Source: Diprion similis (taxonomy: Eukaryota > Arthropoda > Insecta > Hymenoptera > Diprionidae). Taken from it: 64,000 nucleotides of DNA. Location of the stretch: the NCBI RefSeq assembly GCF_021155765.1, contig NC_060105.1:6260001-6324000 (forward strand), written 5' to 3'. The translations under genes and the position numbers were made by a program. The notes beneath the pieces are model-generated. The model saw nothing but the letters and a program-made list of their open reading frames with translations, made no database searches and was not told where the DNA came from. Positions 51,249 through 62,855 of the stretch are shown in pieces; positions within the stretch are counted from its first letter, which is position 1, and the number at the start of each line of letters is the position of its first letter.

Positions 51249-52735
51249 TTCGGGATATCGCAGTACCGCTGTAATATTCGTATGTCCATTCATTCATTCA
51301 TTCGTTCATTCATGAGTAAATTCTGCGCTTAACGCCTTTCTTATTTATACTTGAAGAACCGGGTATATATATATATATATATATACAGTAAATATATGCA
51401 AAATATAATGTTTATCGATGTTTATCAGACGTGCGGATCTAGCTTCTATAAAAACACAGGGAGTAAAAAAATTATACGAAATAAACGAATATTAACGAAA
51501 ATGAGAAGAAAAAAAAAAAAATTATTCACTCATTTTATTCCGAAGCAAGTTTCACCAGAGTTCTGCGGATTGTATGGATGATTTTTTTTCTTTCTCCCAT
51601 CGCGGTGTTATACGTTCTTTTTATTTCCCTGCAGGTTAAAATTGTCAGGGCGACACGTTGTACAGAGGAAAGGGAGATAAAAGGAGGGAAAAAAAACTCG
51701 TGTGGAACAGACAGACGTGTGTATGCATGCCCGTCAAAAATACACGGACACAGAAGGCGTGAGAACGCGATGAGATTAGTTTTACAAATCACAGCCGACC
51801 CGCCATTACTACAGTAGGAAAGTTATATACATTCATACACAATGGGGGGGAGAAAAAAATTACGTGGAAACTATGCCTAGGTTTGAATGTAACTCTCTCT
51901 ATTTTCTTTCGCATTATCTTTCGTCGCTTCTCTTTCCGTTTTCGAAACTTTTCGGTTCTAATCTGAGAGAGAGAAAAATTGAACGTCTGATTTGAACAGA
52001 TTATGAAAAATTGAAATATTCGCGATTTTATTATTAATAAAATAATCATGTTCAAGTAAGAAAGCTTTTCGAGTATCGAACGCGATTGAAACGCGTGATT
52101 CATATCCATAGTAGCGTAAATTTACGCCTATGAATAATTTCGTCGTTCCTAAGACGCGACGGGAATTTCAAGGGTGAATGTGAAGCGATGCAACAGGTTA
52201 GAGGAAACCTGCCGCAGAGACAAATTGCTTGAGCCTCTTTTTCTCGGGGTGAGGTGTTTGCTTTGGGGTGATTTTTTTATTCGCTCTTCACGGCACGTGT
52301 AAGCCTCGGGGTTATAAAAGTTTCAGTATTCAAACTGTTCAAAAATGTTACTCAAAAGGTTTCGACTCAGTGAAGAGTCTGACGCACATGAATGAATCAA
52401 AGGATTTTTCCAACGATTTGTTTCTTTGTTATTAGTCGTTTTATAATTTTTTTTATTTAATCGACGTGAGCGCGATTCAGGATTGCAAGAACTCCCTTTT
52501 TTTTAAATATGGCAAAACATCACCAGGATTCTGTAGTGAAAAATTCTACTCGAAGTTGTATATATATTACAAACTTAAATGGGCACGTATAGACGATGAC
52601 CTTGTTCAGGAAGTTGTTCTAATTTTTTCCTTCCTTCTTCTCTCCTTCTTCACCGGACATTCAGCAAGTACAGAGCCTTGGCTGATCTATCTATACCGTA
52701 TAAACACGAATTTCTCTTCGTATAAACACGTCCAC

Positions 52736-52775
<40 letters not shown>

Positions 52776-55481
52776 TAACCGCAGCGCCGGAATGATTCTC
52801 TGCAACAATTTTTCCATCGCCCGCATGCGGAATGGGATAAAAAGTGGCAAACATTGGATCGAAATGTACGTATAATATACATGTATATTCACTGATAAAT
52901 TGCGTTGGGCAAGCCGGTTAACTGAACCGGTACATCAGAAAGTAGTGAAGTATGGTTTGGATGATAAGTTTCAATTTCTAATGAATCAGCGAAAAATTTA
53001 AGATCGGAAACAATTGCTAGGTGAATCGAGTCAGGAGACAAAAACTGAGTTATTGTAACTCGGGGTATAATTAATCAACTCAAATTTTCAAATATCTATC
53101 TAGCTACACGTAAACGTTGATTATTCCGTTGTGTGTAGCTATAGAGTTTCCCTGAAGTAAACGTTTCATTCGAAAATATTTACGTGAAGGGGAAAAGAAA
53201 AAAAAATGAATTAAGTTACGCAAAAAAATAATCAGGATTAATTAACGAATTCCTAACCATCGTATGAGACGAAGATTGCTTCAGTCATGGAGTATTTTCG
53301 TATCACAAAGTGATAAGTGTTGTATACATTTCTATAAAGGTAGTTAATGTCTGTATGAACTGAATTTGTAAGAGAAAAAGTATAAATGGCAATCCTGAAA
53401 ATGGTCATCTTTCCACAAGTCTCGTGGTAGAGCTAGTTTAAACACCTCGTTAGAGTTTCACAAGCCAGCTTATAAGCAGCAGCTTAATTCGTTAATTGGT
53501 CACAATTAGGAAAGAAATTGCCGAAATGAATCAACCTCTGCAGCGTAACAAAAACTCGCCTCAAGATACTTGCATCGGTAAACTCGAACAATTAATTAAA
53601 CCGCGTTCAGTTCATGGCATAATCTTTAAAATGATATTTTTTTTTTAATTACATATATATGACAAAATAAATTTACAATATAAGATGAAAACTGCAGCGA
53701 CGTGAACAAAAATATTTTGTGTTAAGTTTCTCGAGTCCATTTTTTCGCTCGCAATATTGTCAATTCTGCGACGAATAAACGTGAAAATTGATGCATTCTT
53801 ATGTAAATCATGAAAGACCTACAATTTTTGGTTTGAAAACTTGATACAAACTTCAAGGATGAATCGGCGCCGAAATAAAAGTTAGAAACAGATATACAAC
53901 CCCTGACAACATCTTAATCAATGTTGTTTGCGCCAGTGACAGCAAAAGCGAATGAAACGACCTGCCAGCTAATATATGTAGTAGAAATGAATCTGAACAA
54001 AGTCGAACAACGTAAGCTAAAAATGGACAATTTAGGAAGACCTTTTATAACTGCTATTTAAAAGTTATTAACGTCAACACATAACTTAACGAAACATCAT
54101 GAAATAAATCGTTGTACAATTTCAAAACGACTTTCAAGGAGTGGAATTCTGTTCAGAATATAAACATATTTTCTTTGTAAAGTTTCACCAGCTAAACAGC
54201 TTCAGACAATCTTAAGGCTGCGAAGCAATGATTTTCCTGAACGTGCATCGATAAAGCCAACGTTACCAACTTCAACCTCATTCATAACTAGATGATTGGA
54301 CTCTGGTGTCCTTGATCCAATGATGATGGAAGGTTGATGAAGATTTTCTAAACAGTTTTTTTCTCTCCAACCAACTTTCGATTTACACGATCCGTCCAGC
54401 CGATTGATCCTCAAGTTGAGGCTCCGTTTCTCTCACTGTTCCGTCTCTCGACGAACGGAAACGAACGATGACGAGTTGGACGCAAACAGGACTAGGTGAC
54501 GACATTTGTATGCATTGCATCGAGTGCAGTATTTCCTGAGTCGGTGGTGAGCTCGAACCGTTCCAACCCTCGGCCAACTCTCTCGACAGCTCCGAACGTC
54601 GTTTCTCCTCCTTCCGAAGTATCGGCGACGATACCTGCGGAAGGAGCCAGCAGAAGCAGAAGCAGCAACAGCAGCCAGCACCAACCGCCTTTCGCGTCCT
54701 GATTACTGTTTTCCTTCGACACGGAGTTCGCCACCTCGTACGCCCGGGGGACTGCACTTTGTCGAGGCAACCTATTGGAAAATAGGGAAACCAGCTTGAC
54801 GGTTCCCCGCATGTTCCTCTCCTCTCCTCTCCTCTCCTCCCTCCCCCCTCCTCTCCTCTCCTCGCCGCTCTCCTCATCTTCTCTCATAAGCTGTACCTGG
54901 ACCGCGTGGCGTTAGTCGAGGATGGAATGAGATTCCACTTCTAATCACGTTTTCCACCAGCGGTCCTGCAGGAACGTCGTTACGTAGTTGACACCACGCG
55001 ACGGCCGTGACACCGTCCGAGTTTAGAGTATCGCCTCCAACAGCCTCCGCCGCGTTGATAACGCCTCGACGAATTTCCATATCTTGACCAATGTCAGTAA
55101 ATATACGCAGCAGCCACGAAGCGACGTGAACCGAACGCCGGAGACGTTTCAAGGCTACCTTGAAACGCTTTTAACTTTTAACTGACATCTTTTTTTTTTT
55201 TTCTTTTTTTTCCTAAACGCAAAAACTTTCAAGCTACGAAAATCACGATTAAAACCCCATAAGTCACAAACGATGTACCGACCCAAGGTACCAGCTAAAG
55301 GTTAATGAAACAGGTTGCAGGTACCTCGCGTACCTGACATACGAGTTTTATAGGCAAATCCACAGAGAAGGAAAGTTTTCCAATTCTGCAGGTACCGACT
55401 TAGGATACAGCCGAGCTTCTATCGTAGCAACGATGCGGAGTCTTTACTCCCGGGATTTTTTTTTCTTTCTTTCTTTTTCCT

Positions 55482-55527
<46 letters not shown>

Positions 55528-58500
55528 GCCTTCTCAATAGGTACTCAGTTTTCTTTATTTTTCATTCGTACTTATTCTCTTTCAATTTGACTACCCGGAA
55601 AGTTGGGATTGATCGTGAAATGAATATACCATCTACTCGTGCAGGTCTGGTCGTGATCGTGTTTGGTATGTGAATGAAAAGATGCGAGATGAGGTAAAAA
55701 GTTGTATGAAAAGTTTTGCCGCAAATTGAATCGTGACATCTATTCTCAAGTACTATATGTATATACCTTCGTGCGGTAGTCCTTTCAGTCCGCACTTTCT
55801 AGCAACAATCTTATTCCCAGTATATATATAATAATAAAGCTGTCGTCGTTATAATTTAGTATCAATTGTTCAACTGTACAACAAGATTATCCGGTCTTGA
55901 TGGACTGAAAGGACTGCGTTAAGAGAAACGGTCTGCCATTGTGAATTCGAAAAACGACGTCGGTCAAACCGGGAAATAATCAATTAAATCGTTGGCGTCA
56001 AGTTACGGAAAAGCCGTTCAATTTATACGGAAAGATGACCGAAGAGAAAAATTGTGGATTTATAATGTATATATATATATATATAAGTGTATACGCAAAG
56101 CCGTTTGAATTGGAATTGCTAATGAGACCGTGACTTCGAAGTCGAAGCCTTCTTAGGTGTGAAATAATTGGACCTGAGATTGAAGATGGTGTGAAACGGT
56201 ACCGAGGATTCTAGCTAGCAGTGCTAGTGTGTCGGTGAATTTACTAGCTGCTGAGAAGAGCACAACAACCGTTCAGCGTGAAAGAATAAAGAAAAATAAA
56301 ATAAAAAAAAACAACAACAACAACAAGCACGTAACACGAGTATAAAAATAAGAAGCGAACGTGATCCACAAAAGTAATATCAACGGTGTCGTTTTACTTT
56401 CGAAGGACGAGGTAGGGCGTGACACGAAGTTAGAGGCTCGACTAGGTTACAAAAACAGATTTGAAAAAGGAAACTCGCTGAGAAAACCGAGGGAATTCAA
56501 TCACCCAGTTTAACGCTGCTTTTCAGTCTATAAAATTGAAAGGACTTTAGAAGAAATAAATTGAATTGCACCAATGGGGAAGCAATTTTCCTCGTTCAAT
56601 TACACAAACTTCTGTTAACGCGTGACGCGTGATAAGCAAGGAAAACTGAATTCCTCTTGCATATCGGAATGCCGATGATACAGCGATTCGTTAGGACGAG
56701 TTCCGAACACTTTTTCAACGACACTGTACCGAACGCGTGTCCGAGTCCTGGAGGGGATGGAGTACGAGGAGGATGAAGAGGATGAGGAGGATGAGGATGT
56801 ATGCATGATACCTGGACGTTCGAAAACAGAAGAGGATTCCTGGGACGCGAACCGCGGCACGTTCTGAACGCAAACGTACAGGTCCGAACGTATTATCGTT
56901 TGCAGAATGCGTGACCACGAGGGGTATTAACGACCCCAAAGGAGGGACGGGTCACGCGTGACTCTGCCGTGTGTGTATTTCCCTGCAGCGTATGTGGGAT
57001 ATTAAACTACACGCTGTACAGGCGTTCATAACGTGAGTGATAATTATTGTTCAGCAGTGCATAATCGGAGTATGTTCCGTATAATAATAAATAAATGAAT
57101 AGATAAATAAATAAATAATCGAATGAATGAACGAGTAATATTTTTTGTGTATTACGCGTATGCGGACACATAGCTATATGTTATATCAAATTTTCGCCGT
57201 AGGCATAAATGAACGATTTGAGTTCACCGTTTATATAACCGTATGCATATATTTGCGGGCGAATAAATTTGAATTATTTAGTGATCCCTTATCCCGGGAA
57301 TTCGTCACGTGCATTCCCACATTACGATCAAATTATTATTCATCAATATCGTCAGATTTCATCTGTTTATTTGGTTCTTTACTCGTCTCGTTTTGTTCCT
57401 TCTCCAATATTAAACAAACGTATTTCTGCAAAAACTGCAGCGTATTGAATTAAAAATCATAACAACGTCGTTGTTACACACCCTAAACTTGACTTTAACT
57501 TTACTTTTTTTCAGCGGTGTCCATGAAAATGAACTATTTCGTTTACAATGAACCTCTCCACTCTGCATGCTTCGTAGCGACAAATACGAACCTGATATAT
57601 AAAACGCGAGGATGCCACGTGGGATAATCCCTTCTTACAAGAGTAACACCTTTCACCTAATACGTAGCGTGAGGTTCGCACTTATTGTTAAAACGTTCGA
57701 AACCAGGCTTACAGCATGCTGTATGTCTTATTGAATTCGATTATTTTTCACGCGTGAGTAGCGTCGAGAAGCGCATTGGCACCTGGCCATAATTCATCTG
57801 GAACACCGCCCATGAAATTACGTCAAATCGATTGCATCGTCTTGATCATTTTGCAGACAATGGATGCGTATGTAGATTGTAAATGCGAGACTCTCGACTT
57901 GAAATTTGCCACTCGGTACGTGCGTAACAGATTCATAATCTGTCGACATAATCAGCGATATATACATTATGACGAAATTTTATTTTGCATTTACCGCCAA
58001 TGCGATGTGAACTATCGTATATAAGGATGCCTTTGTCTCTTGCATTTTTAGCAGTCTGCAGACACCCAATTCACGATCGTCACAGTTTTCATCATACGTA
58101 TATATGCATATTCGTATCTGCATGTGCAACTTTGAAAAGCATGAATTATTTATATCATCTTTTACGATATAATACTCGGTTATTAATCAAAAATAATTAG
58201 AAAAATAAGAGCAGTTTTTCTGTAATAATATGAAAGTTAACGAGATTAAAAGGATTTGCTTTTATATCACGGATGGACAGGAAAAGAAAACTTCATAATC
58301 ACGTAACTGTTTGATAAAAACTTGGAATTTATATCGTACACGCATAGCTGGAAGAAAGCAAAAAAGGTATTTCAATACGAATTAATAATTAGTTCATTGG
58401 TAACGAGGATAAGTAATCAATGTTAGATGGCTTTCCGGGGCAAAAAGAGGAAAGGTAAAGGAAGAAGAAGAAAAAGAAGTGGTAAGAGCAAAAAAAGAAG

Positions 58501-60642
58501 AAAAAAAAACGACTTCCAGTGATCAATCGAGGAAAATCCAGGGACACTTCCCCTCGTTACGTCGTCTGTATAACGAAGATAATTATTTGCAAAGCTTCAG
58601 AGAACTTTTCATCGCTCTGTATATATGCAATAGGTCCACATACTAAATTTAGCCAGGCATAATAATAATAATTTGTATGGCATACAATACATCATACATA
58701 CCTATAATACGCATAATATGAACAAAATTTATATATCAAACAATTTTTCTCGATCATTAAAAACAGTTTACTCAAATATTTGCTTAGAAATTCATAACCT
58801 AGATATTTACATGTACATACATACATATGACTTGACGCAATTATTCCAGACGGAGTCGAAGATCGAGGCGAGGACGGATCGAAGATCGCTAAAAGGACTA
58901 AGCCTCTCGACCCGGAGGAGGATGATTATTATTACGACGATGTAGACGAGCGGAACAATCCAACGAATGGAGCGCCAGTCGCGCCCCCAGGATTTCTGAG
59001 TCCTTCGGTGAGGGAGTACCTGGACCTTGGTAAATCTATTCCCGGTACGTGAGGAAAATTTTGGTAACAGCTTAAAAAGCCTCCCCCAATAGTATCCAAA
59101 TAATTTAACCATCACGACGCAAAGCCTGATTAGGTGTTCAGCAATTTGATACCGTCGACGAGGAGAACCATCATTACATAGGTTTAATCCTCTAGAGTTC
59201 ATTAATTTTTACCGGACATCGATATAGAAACTAGACTAATGTGAAATGTTGAACGAGTTTCGGAATGCCGTATGGATTTGATTGAAAAAGAGTCATATCA
59301 ATAGTCTCGGTCGGCAGTAACGGATGGCCGATTGAATCAATATAGCAGCCGGCATGTCTAAAGTTATCTCATTGACCTGGCGATTCTCAATCTCCTGAAG
59401 GGTTATGCTATTCCTGGCAGTCTGGTATAGGATAATGAAATACCTCTCCCTCCAGACTAGATCAACGTCGAGGAGATTCTGGGTTCGCGTCACGCCGGGA
59501 CACACGCGGAAACATACACAAACATGCACATGCACATGCACACACCCCTGTTACCGCCCACAAGTCTCACGGATGCATCAACGCGATGCAGCGCTGCAGC
59601 CTGCGACGTGTGTGCGGCCTTGCAGGGTGCACCACCACCACTACTACCACCACCACCACTGCTACCACTACCATCACCAGCAGCGGCAGCAGCGGCAGTT
59701 TCATCCGCTTCACTGATTTTACGATGATGGGCGAGCGGAAATGTAAAAGAGAAGCTCTAAAGCTCAACTACGGTCCTTCATTTGCCAAACATGAGAAGTA
59801 GATTTTCATGCGAGATAACCTTTCCCGCCTTCCTACTTCCCATTTACCCTTGCTGCTGCATCTTCCTTTTCCTTTTCCTTTTCCTTTTCCTCTTCCTCTT
59901 CCTCCACGTTTTCTCACCTGCAGTACCGTGGACAGTCCATGACGGATAAACCTGGCTCCTCGAGCGTAAAAATCGAAACAATTTCGCAATCCCCGTTGCT
60001 CAAGAAGGAGTATCTCTAGTATCTCTCCAAGCTTTCTATAACTAGACGGGAATGGCTCCATCATGTCATGTCCCCGTAGTCGTGCAGGCGTTCCTCCTCT
60101 TCACGCAGCATTTTCATCCTGTCCGGGCACGCCTGTAGTACATACACGTCGATGCCGATGGTATGGTTAGCGGTGGTGATTGTGATGGTGGTGGTGGTCG
60201 TCGTGGCGGTTGTAGTTGTGGTGGTGGTGATGCATACCTACTGCCATTCACCTAGTGCTCTTTTGTTTTGGTTGTCATAGTAACCGGTGGTAACGTCAAA
60301 CGTCGCGGTATTGAACGGGATCACCGCTCTATCCCACAATGTTTTACAGCTGCAGGTGCGGATGAAGGAGGGGAAGTTTTTTTCTTTTTCTTTTTCTTTT
60401 TTTCCTTGCTTTTCTATTTCTACTTCGGCTCTTCAACCTTCATTCACCATTTCGAATAATACACCTATCCTAGCGATTGGAAAGCGATGTCTTAAGAGTT
60501 TTGCAACGTTGATGACGTCTCTCGAAAACGTTGACAACAGCTGTGTTTCATTATTATTTTTTTTTTTTTTTTTTTTCATATTTTCTTTCTTTTATTTTAC
60601 AAACAATCCTCAATCTCGAGCAGAAACAGAGATGTAAGGTAC

Positions 60643-60695
<53 letters not shown>

Positions 60696-62855
60696 AGGAA
60701 AGGAAGAATTGAAACAAAATCGCAAGCATGTAGAGTAAAATTTGAGTTTTCAAATGAACAGATAGGTTTTCCTGCGCCAAACTGCGGAGGAATTTAGGTA
60801 CATACATACCTCGTTGACTCGAAATCTCTGCTGGAGTTCATTTTATAAAAATTAGAACACATAACTCCAATTAGGGTGTGTGCATGTACTAATTGCTAGA
60901 TATTTGTCTGCATTCTCGACTCTTTGTTTAATACATATCCTGCAGCCTGCCCACTGCGGCTGAATAAAAGGTTGAAATGATAACAATTCGAACAACGCGC
61001 ATTCGAATAAATAAAATTCACGGAATAATGAAACCGAGTTTACGTGAAGTTTTGACAAATTAACGTTATACTATATATACATGTATATGTATATACACAC
61101 GTTTGTACATTGAAAAATTAGTGCGGATTATTGACAAAGATAAAACGAATGTGCCGCGGGAGTTATTTTCGATTACGAAAATAACAAACATTCCGCACCA
61201 CGTGAATAAAATGAATAAATTTTATATATATACAAATTAACGCGAGTAAAAAACGTTGTTTGGCCTTATTGATAAAAAGTGTTTTATTCCTCTCCTTCTC
61301 TCTCTCTCTCTCTCTCTTGCAATAATTACAGATTACAAAAAGTTTCACTTTTACGAAACGATGTTAATTATTCACTTTACAGTCGTACCTGTACTTATAA
61401 TTGCATCACGCGCTGCATGTACAAAAGTACTTGCCTATACGTGTAATAATAATAACAAATTTTTTTTTCTAAGTATTGCTTACCCTACTCAAGGTGTAAT
61501 TTAACTTTTAATACATTCTAAAACTTGTGTATGTAAAATAACATCGAGTAGTTTTCCTGTTCAGTTTTGTACTCTATTTTTACTTTGTTCTATTTGCCTT
61601 CCAATTTTTTTCTTCATCCTCTTCTACTGTACCTATGCTGCAAACGTTTCTATTTCGACTGCATCAAGCAGAGCAGTATCTGCAACCTCGATGTCACGAT
61701 TGCTGTGTGCGATGGATGTGTATGTAATATACATACATATACATACAAACTAAATATATACGGAGAGCCGTCACTCCGCAGGGAAAATAAATTTTGTTGA
61801 CAGGTTTATACAAAATTGCAAACTTTCCTCCCACCGACCAGCCTGAAGTACAGCAGCGAACTGAATTTACCCTTCGTGGATCCAAGATATAATTACTTGG
61901 AGCTAACTTGCGAAGATTCTGAAGTACTTCGCCTGTATGCGTATTATACATGTACCTATACCCTGGGTGTGTACACCGAGAAGCACCTTGATTACCGAAT
62001 CAAACTCCGCTAATTTCAAGGCTCTTCGACTAGCGGGAAGAACGGAAACAGACGGTGCACAGCACTGCTTCCCTACGCTACATCCTTCACCAATACCATG
62101 CACATCCTGCGGTCGCTGACAGAGATCGAATCCTTCCGGTTAATCTAATCTAGTTCTATCTATATCGACTTGAAACGCTATCATCAAATTACACGACGCA
62201 ATCGTCCCTTCTTTTAATCCTAACTTCTGGCACGTTAAATAAAAGATTGAATGAAACTTCCCTGAAAATCTGTTGTCCCAAAAAGTCGAGAACGAATCTG
62301 ATTAGAGTACAACACTCGAGGTCTGATTACCACTAACTCGGTATTCACCACAGCATTCGTAGCCATAATAATCCCAATTTTCAAATTACATAAGTAAGCA
62401 AGAAGGACTTCGTCGCGTGTACATTAATTTGCCAGAAATCGTCTAAGGATAGTAAGGATACTGTTTCGTATATATCGAACCGAATAATAAGGATGAATGT
62501 TGTTGCAGGAAGGCCAGGAACGGATTACCCAGTCTTAGGAACAGTGCCATACACGAATTTCTACTGCGACGATCAGGCCTACCCCGGTTTTTTCGCCGAC
62601 GTTGAGACAAGGTGCCAAGGGTGGCATTACTGCGACATTGACGGAAGGCAGGCGAGCTTTCTCTGTCCAAATGGGACTCAATTCAGCCAGGCGGTGTTCG
62701 TGTGCGATTGGTGGTTCAACGTGAGGTGCGAACTCAGCCCCAAGCTCTACGCCATAAACAGTCGCCTTTACCAAAGGCCGACGGAAAGCCCGACGAGGCC
62801 ACATCGTGTCATAACCAAGGAGTTGCTGGAAAACATCTTTGTCAAGCGAAAATGA
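40910..62855 (+). CDS. Secreted protein with one peritrophin-A (ChtBD2) domain, CPAP1-like
   Basis: Probably an extracellular chitin-binding protein of cuticle or another chitin matrix. Exons 40,910-40,970, 58,850-59,044 and 62,509-62,855 join in frame with GT..AG introns to 200 aa. Exon 1 encodes a signal peptide (MRVLSTVIIFISIDILLPAT), exon 2 an acidic, Tyr-rich linker (EEDDYYYDDVDE) with a basic KIAKR site before it, and exon 3 the domain. The phrase GRPGTDYPVLGTVPYTNFYC leads into six cysteines (FYC, TRCQGWHYC, SFLCPNGT, FVCDWW, VRC), with aromatic and DVET residues typical of single-domain CPAP1 proteins. Both introns are phase 1. Intron 1 is about 17.9 kb and intron 2 about 3.5 kb. Extra or alternative 5' exons in intron 1 cannot be excluded. 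The particular CPAP1 subgroup is not assigned. Confidence 0.88.
43961..43997. repeat. (TA)n microsatellite
   Basis: About 18 TA units without interruption within the large intron. Confidence 0.9.
46678..46703 (+). repeat. (AAAT)n microsatellite
   Basis: Six AAAT units (AATAAATAAATAAATA type) within the large intron. Confidence 0.85.
47142..47171 (+). repeat. (CAG)n trinucleotide repeat
   Basis: Nine to ten CAG units followed by AATGGCGGCGGC, within intron 1 of the chitin-binding gene. Open frames across it read poly-Ser or poly-Leu but have no other coding character. Confidence 0.88.
50647..50678 (+). repeat. (CAG)n trinucleotide repeat, second array
   Basis: About ten AGC/CAG units, 3.5 kb from the first array, in the same intron and same orientation. 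Confidence 0.88.
51187..51240. repeat. (TA)n microsatellite, long
   Basis: About 27 TA units in a row, the longest dinucleotide array in the window; further (TA)n arrays are at 51,364-51,384 and 52,740-52,771. Confidence 0.9.
54400..55140 (-). promoter_or_regulatory. GC-rich patch with (CTCCT)n and a possible minus-strand exon
   Basis: The patch is GC- and CpG-richer than the intron around it and stays open in three minus-strand frames. CTCCT units at about 54,823-54,865 are GAGGA on the minus strand. One minus frame from an ATG at 54,812 reads MRGTVKLV and, further on, a signal-peptide-like run GGWCW, nine Leu, APSAG, then a possible donor GTATCG near 54,652. The Leu run is partly a CTG repeat, so chance is a real alternative. 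It may be an unmethylated CpG promoter, an antisense gene start, or neither. Confidence 0.25.
55484..55525 (+). repeat. Poly-A tract, about 38 bases
   Basis: The longest homopolymer in the window. No upstream retroelement frame or poly(A) signal shows that it is a retroposon tail. Confidence 0.9.
59626..59692 (+). repeat. (CCA/CTA/CAC)n triplet array
   Basis: About 20 triplets of CAC, CTA and CCA type followed by AGCAGCGGCAGCAGCGGC. Its complement is GTG-rich and resembles the array near 60.2 kb. Confidence 0.8.
59864..59903 (+). repeat. (CCTTTT)n hexanucleotide repeat
   Basis: TTCCTTTTCCTTTTCC units repeat five or six times and degrade into CTCTTCCTCTTCC. Confidence 0.85.
60168..60235 (+). 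repeat. (GGT)n triplet array
   Basis: GGTGGTGATTGTGATGGTGGTGG and later GTGGTGGTGGTGATG, about 22 triplets. It is on the opposite strand sense to the CAC-rich array 500 bp upstream, so the two could pair. Confidence 0.8.
60641..60694 (+). repeat. (GA)n microsatellite
   Basis: About 20 GA units with one AAAG interruption, ending GAGAAAAGGAAAGG. Confidence 0.9.

Larger units (their letters stand above)
40971..58849 (+). other. Large intron 1 of the chitin-binding gene
   Basis: About 17.9 kb without a gene I can support. Content by eye is AT-rich DNA with poly-A/T runs (45,465; 48,570; 50,268; 55,487), (TA)n arrays, two CAG arrays, a GC-rich patch at 54.4-55.1 kb and scattered GA tracts. A minus-strand splice-bounded 50-bp open segment near 42,305-42,354 is noted but unassigned. 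Long first introns often hold enhancers, which I cannot identify here. Confidence 0.6.
59045..62508 (+). other. Intron 2 of the chitin-binding gene, repeat-rich
   Basis: About 3.5 kb with no exon I can support. It holds (CAC/CTA)n near 59,628-59,690, (CCTTTT)n near 59,864-59,900, (GGT)n near 60,170-60,235, (GA)n at 60,642-60,690 and (CT)n at 61,290-61,318. Confidence 0.65.

Noticed and set aside
59405..59801. Several overlapping open frames near 59.5-59.8 kb
   Set aside because: All are read through the CAC/CTA triplet array in different frames; none links to exons.
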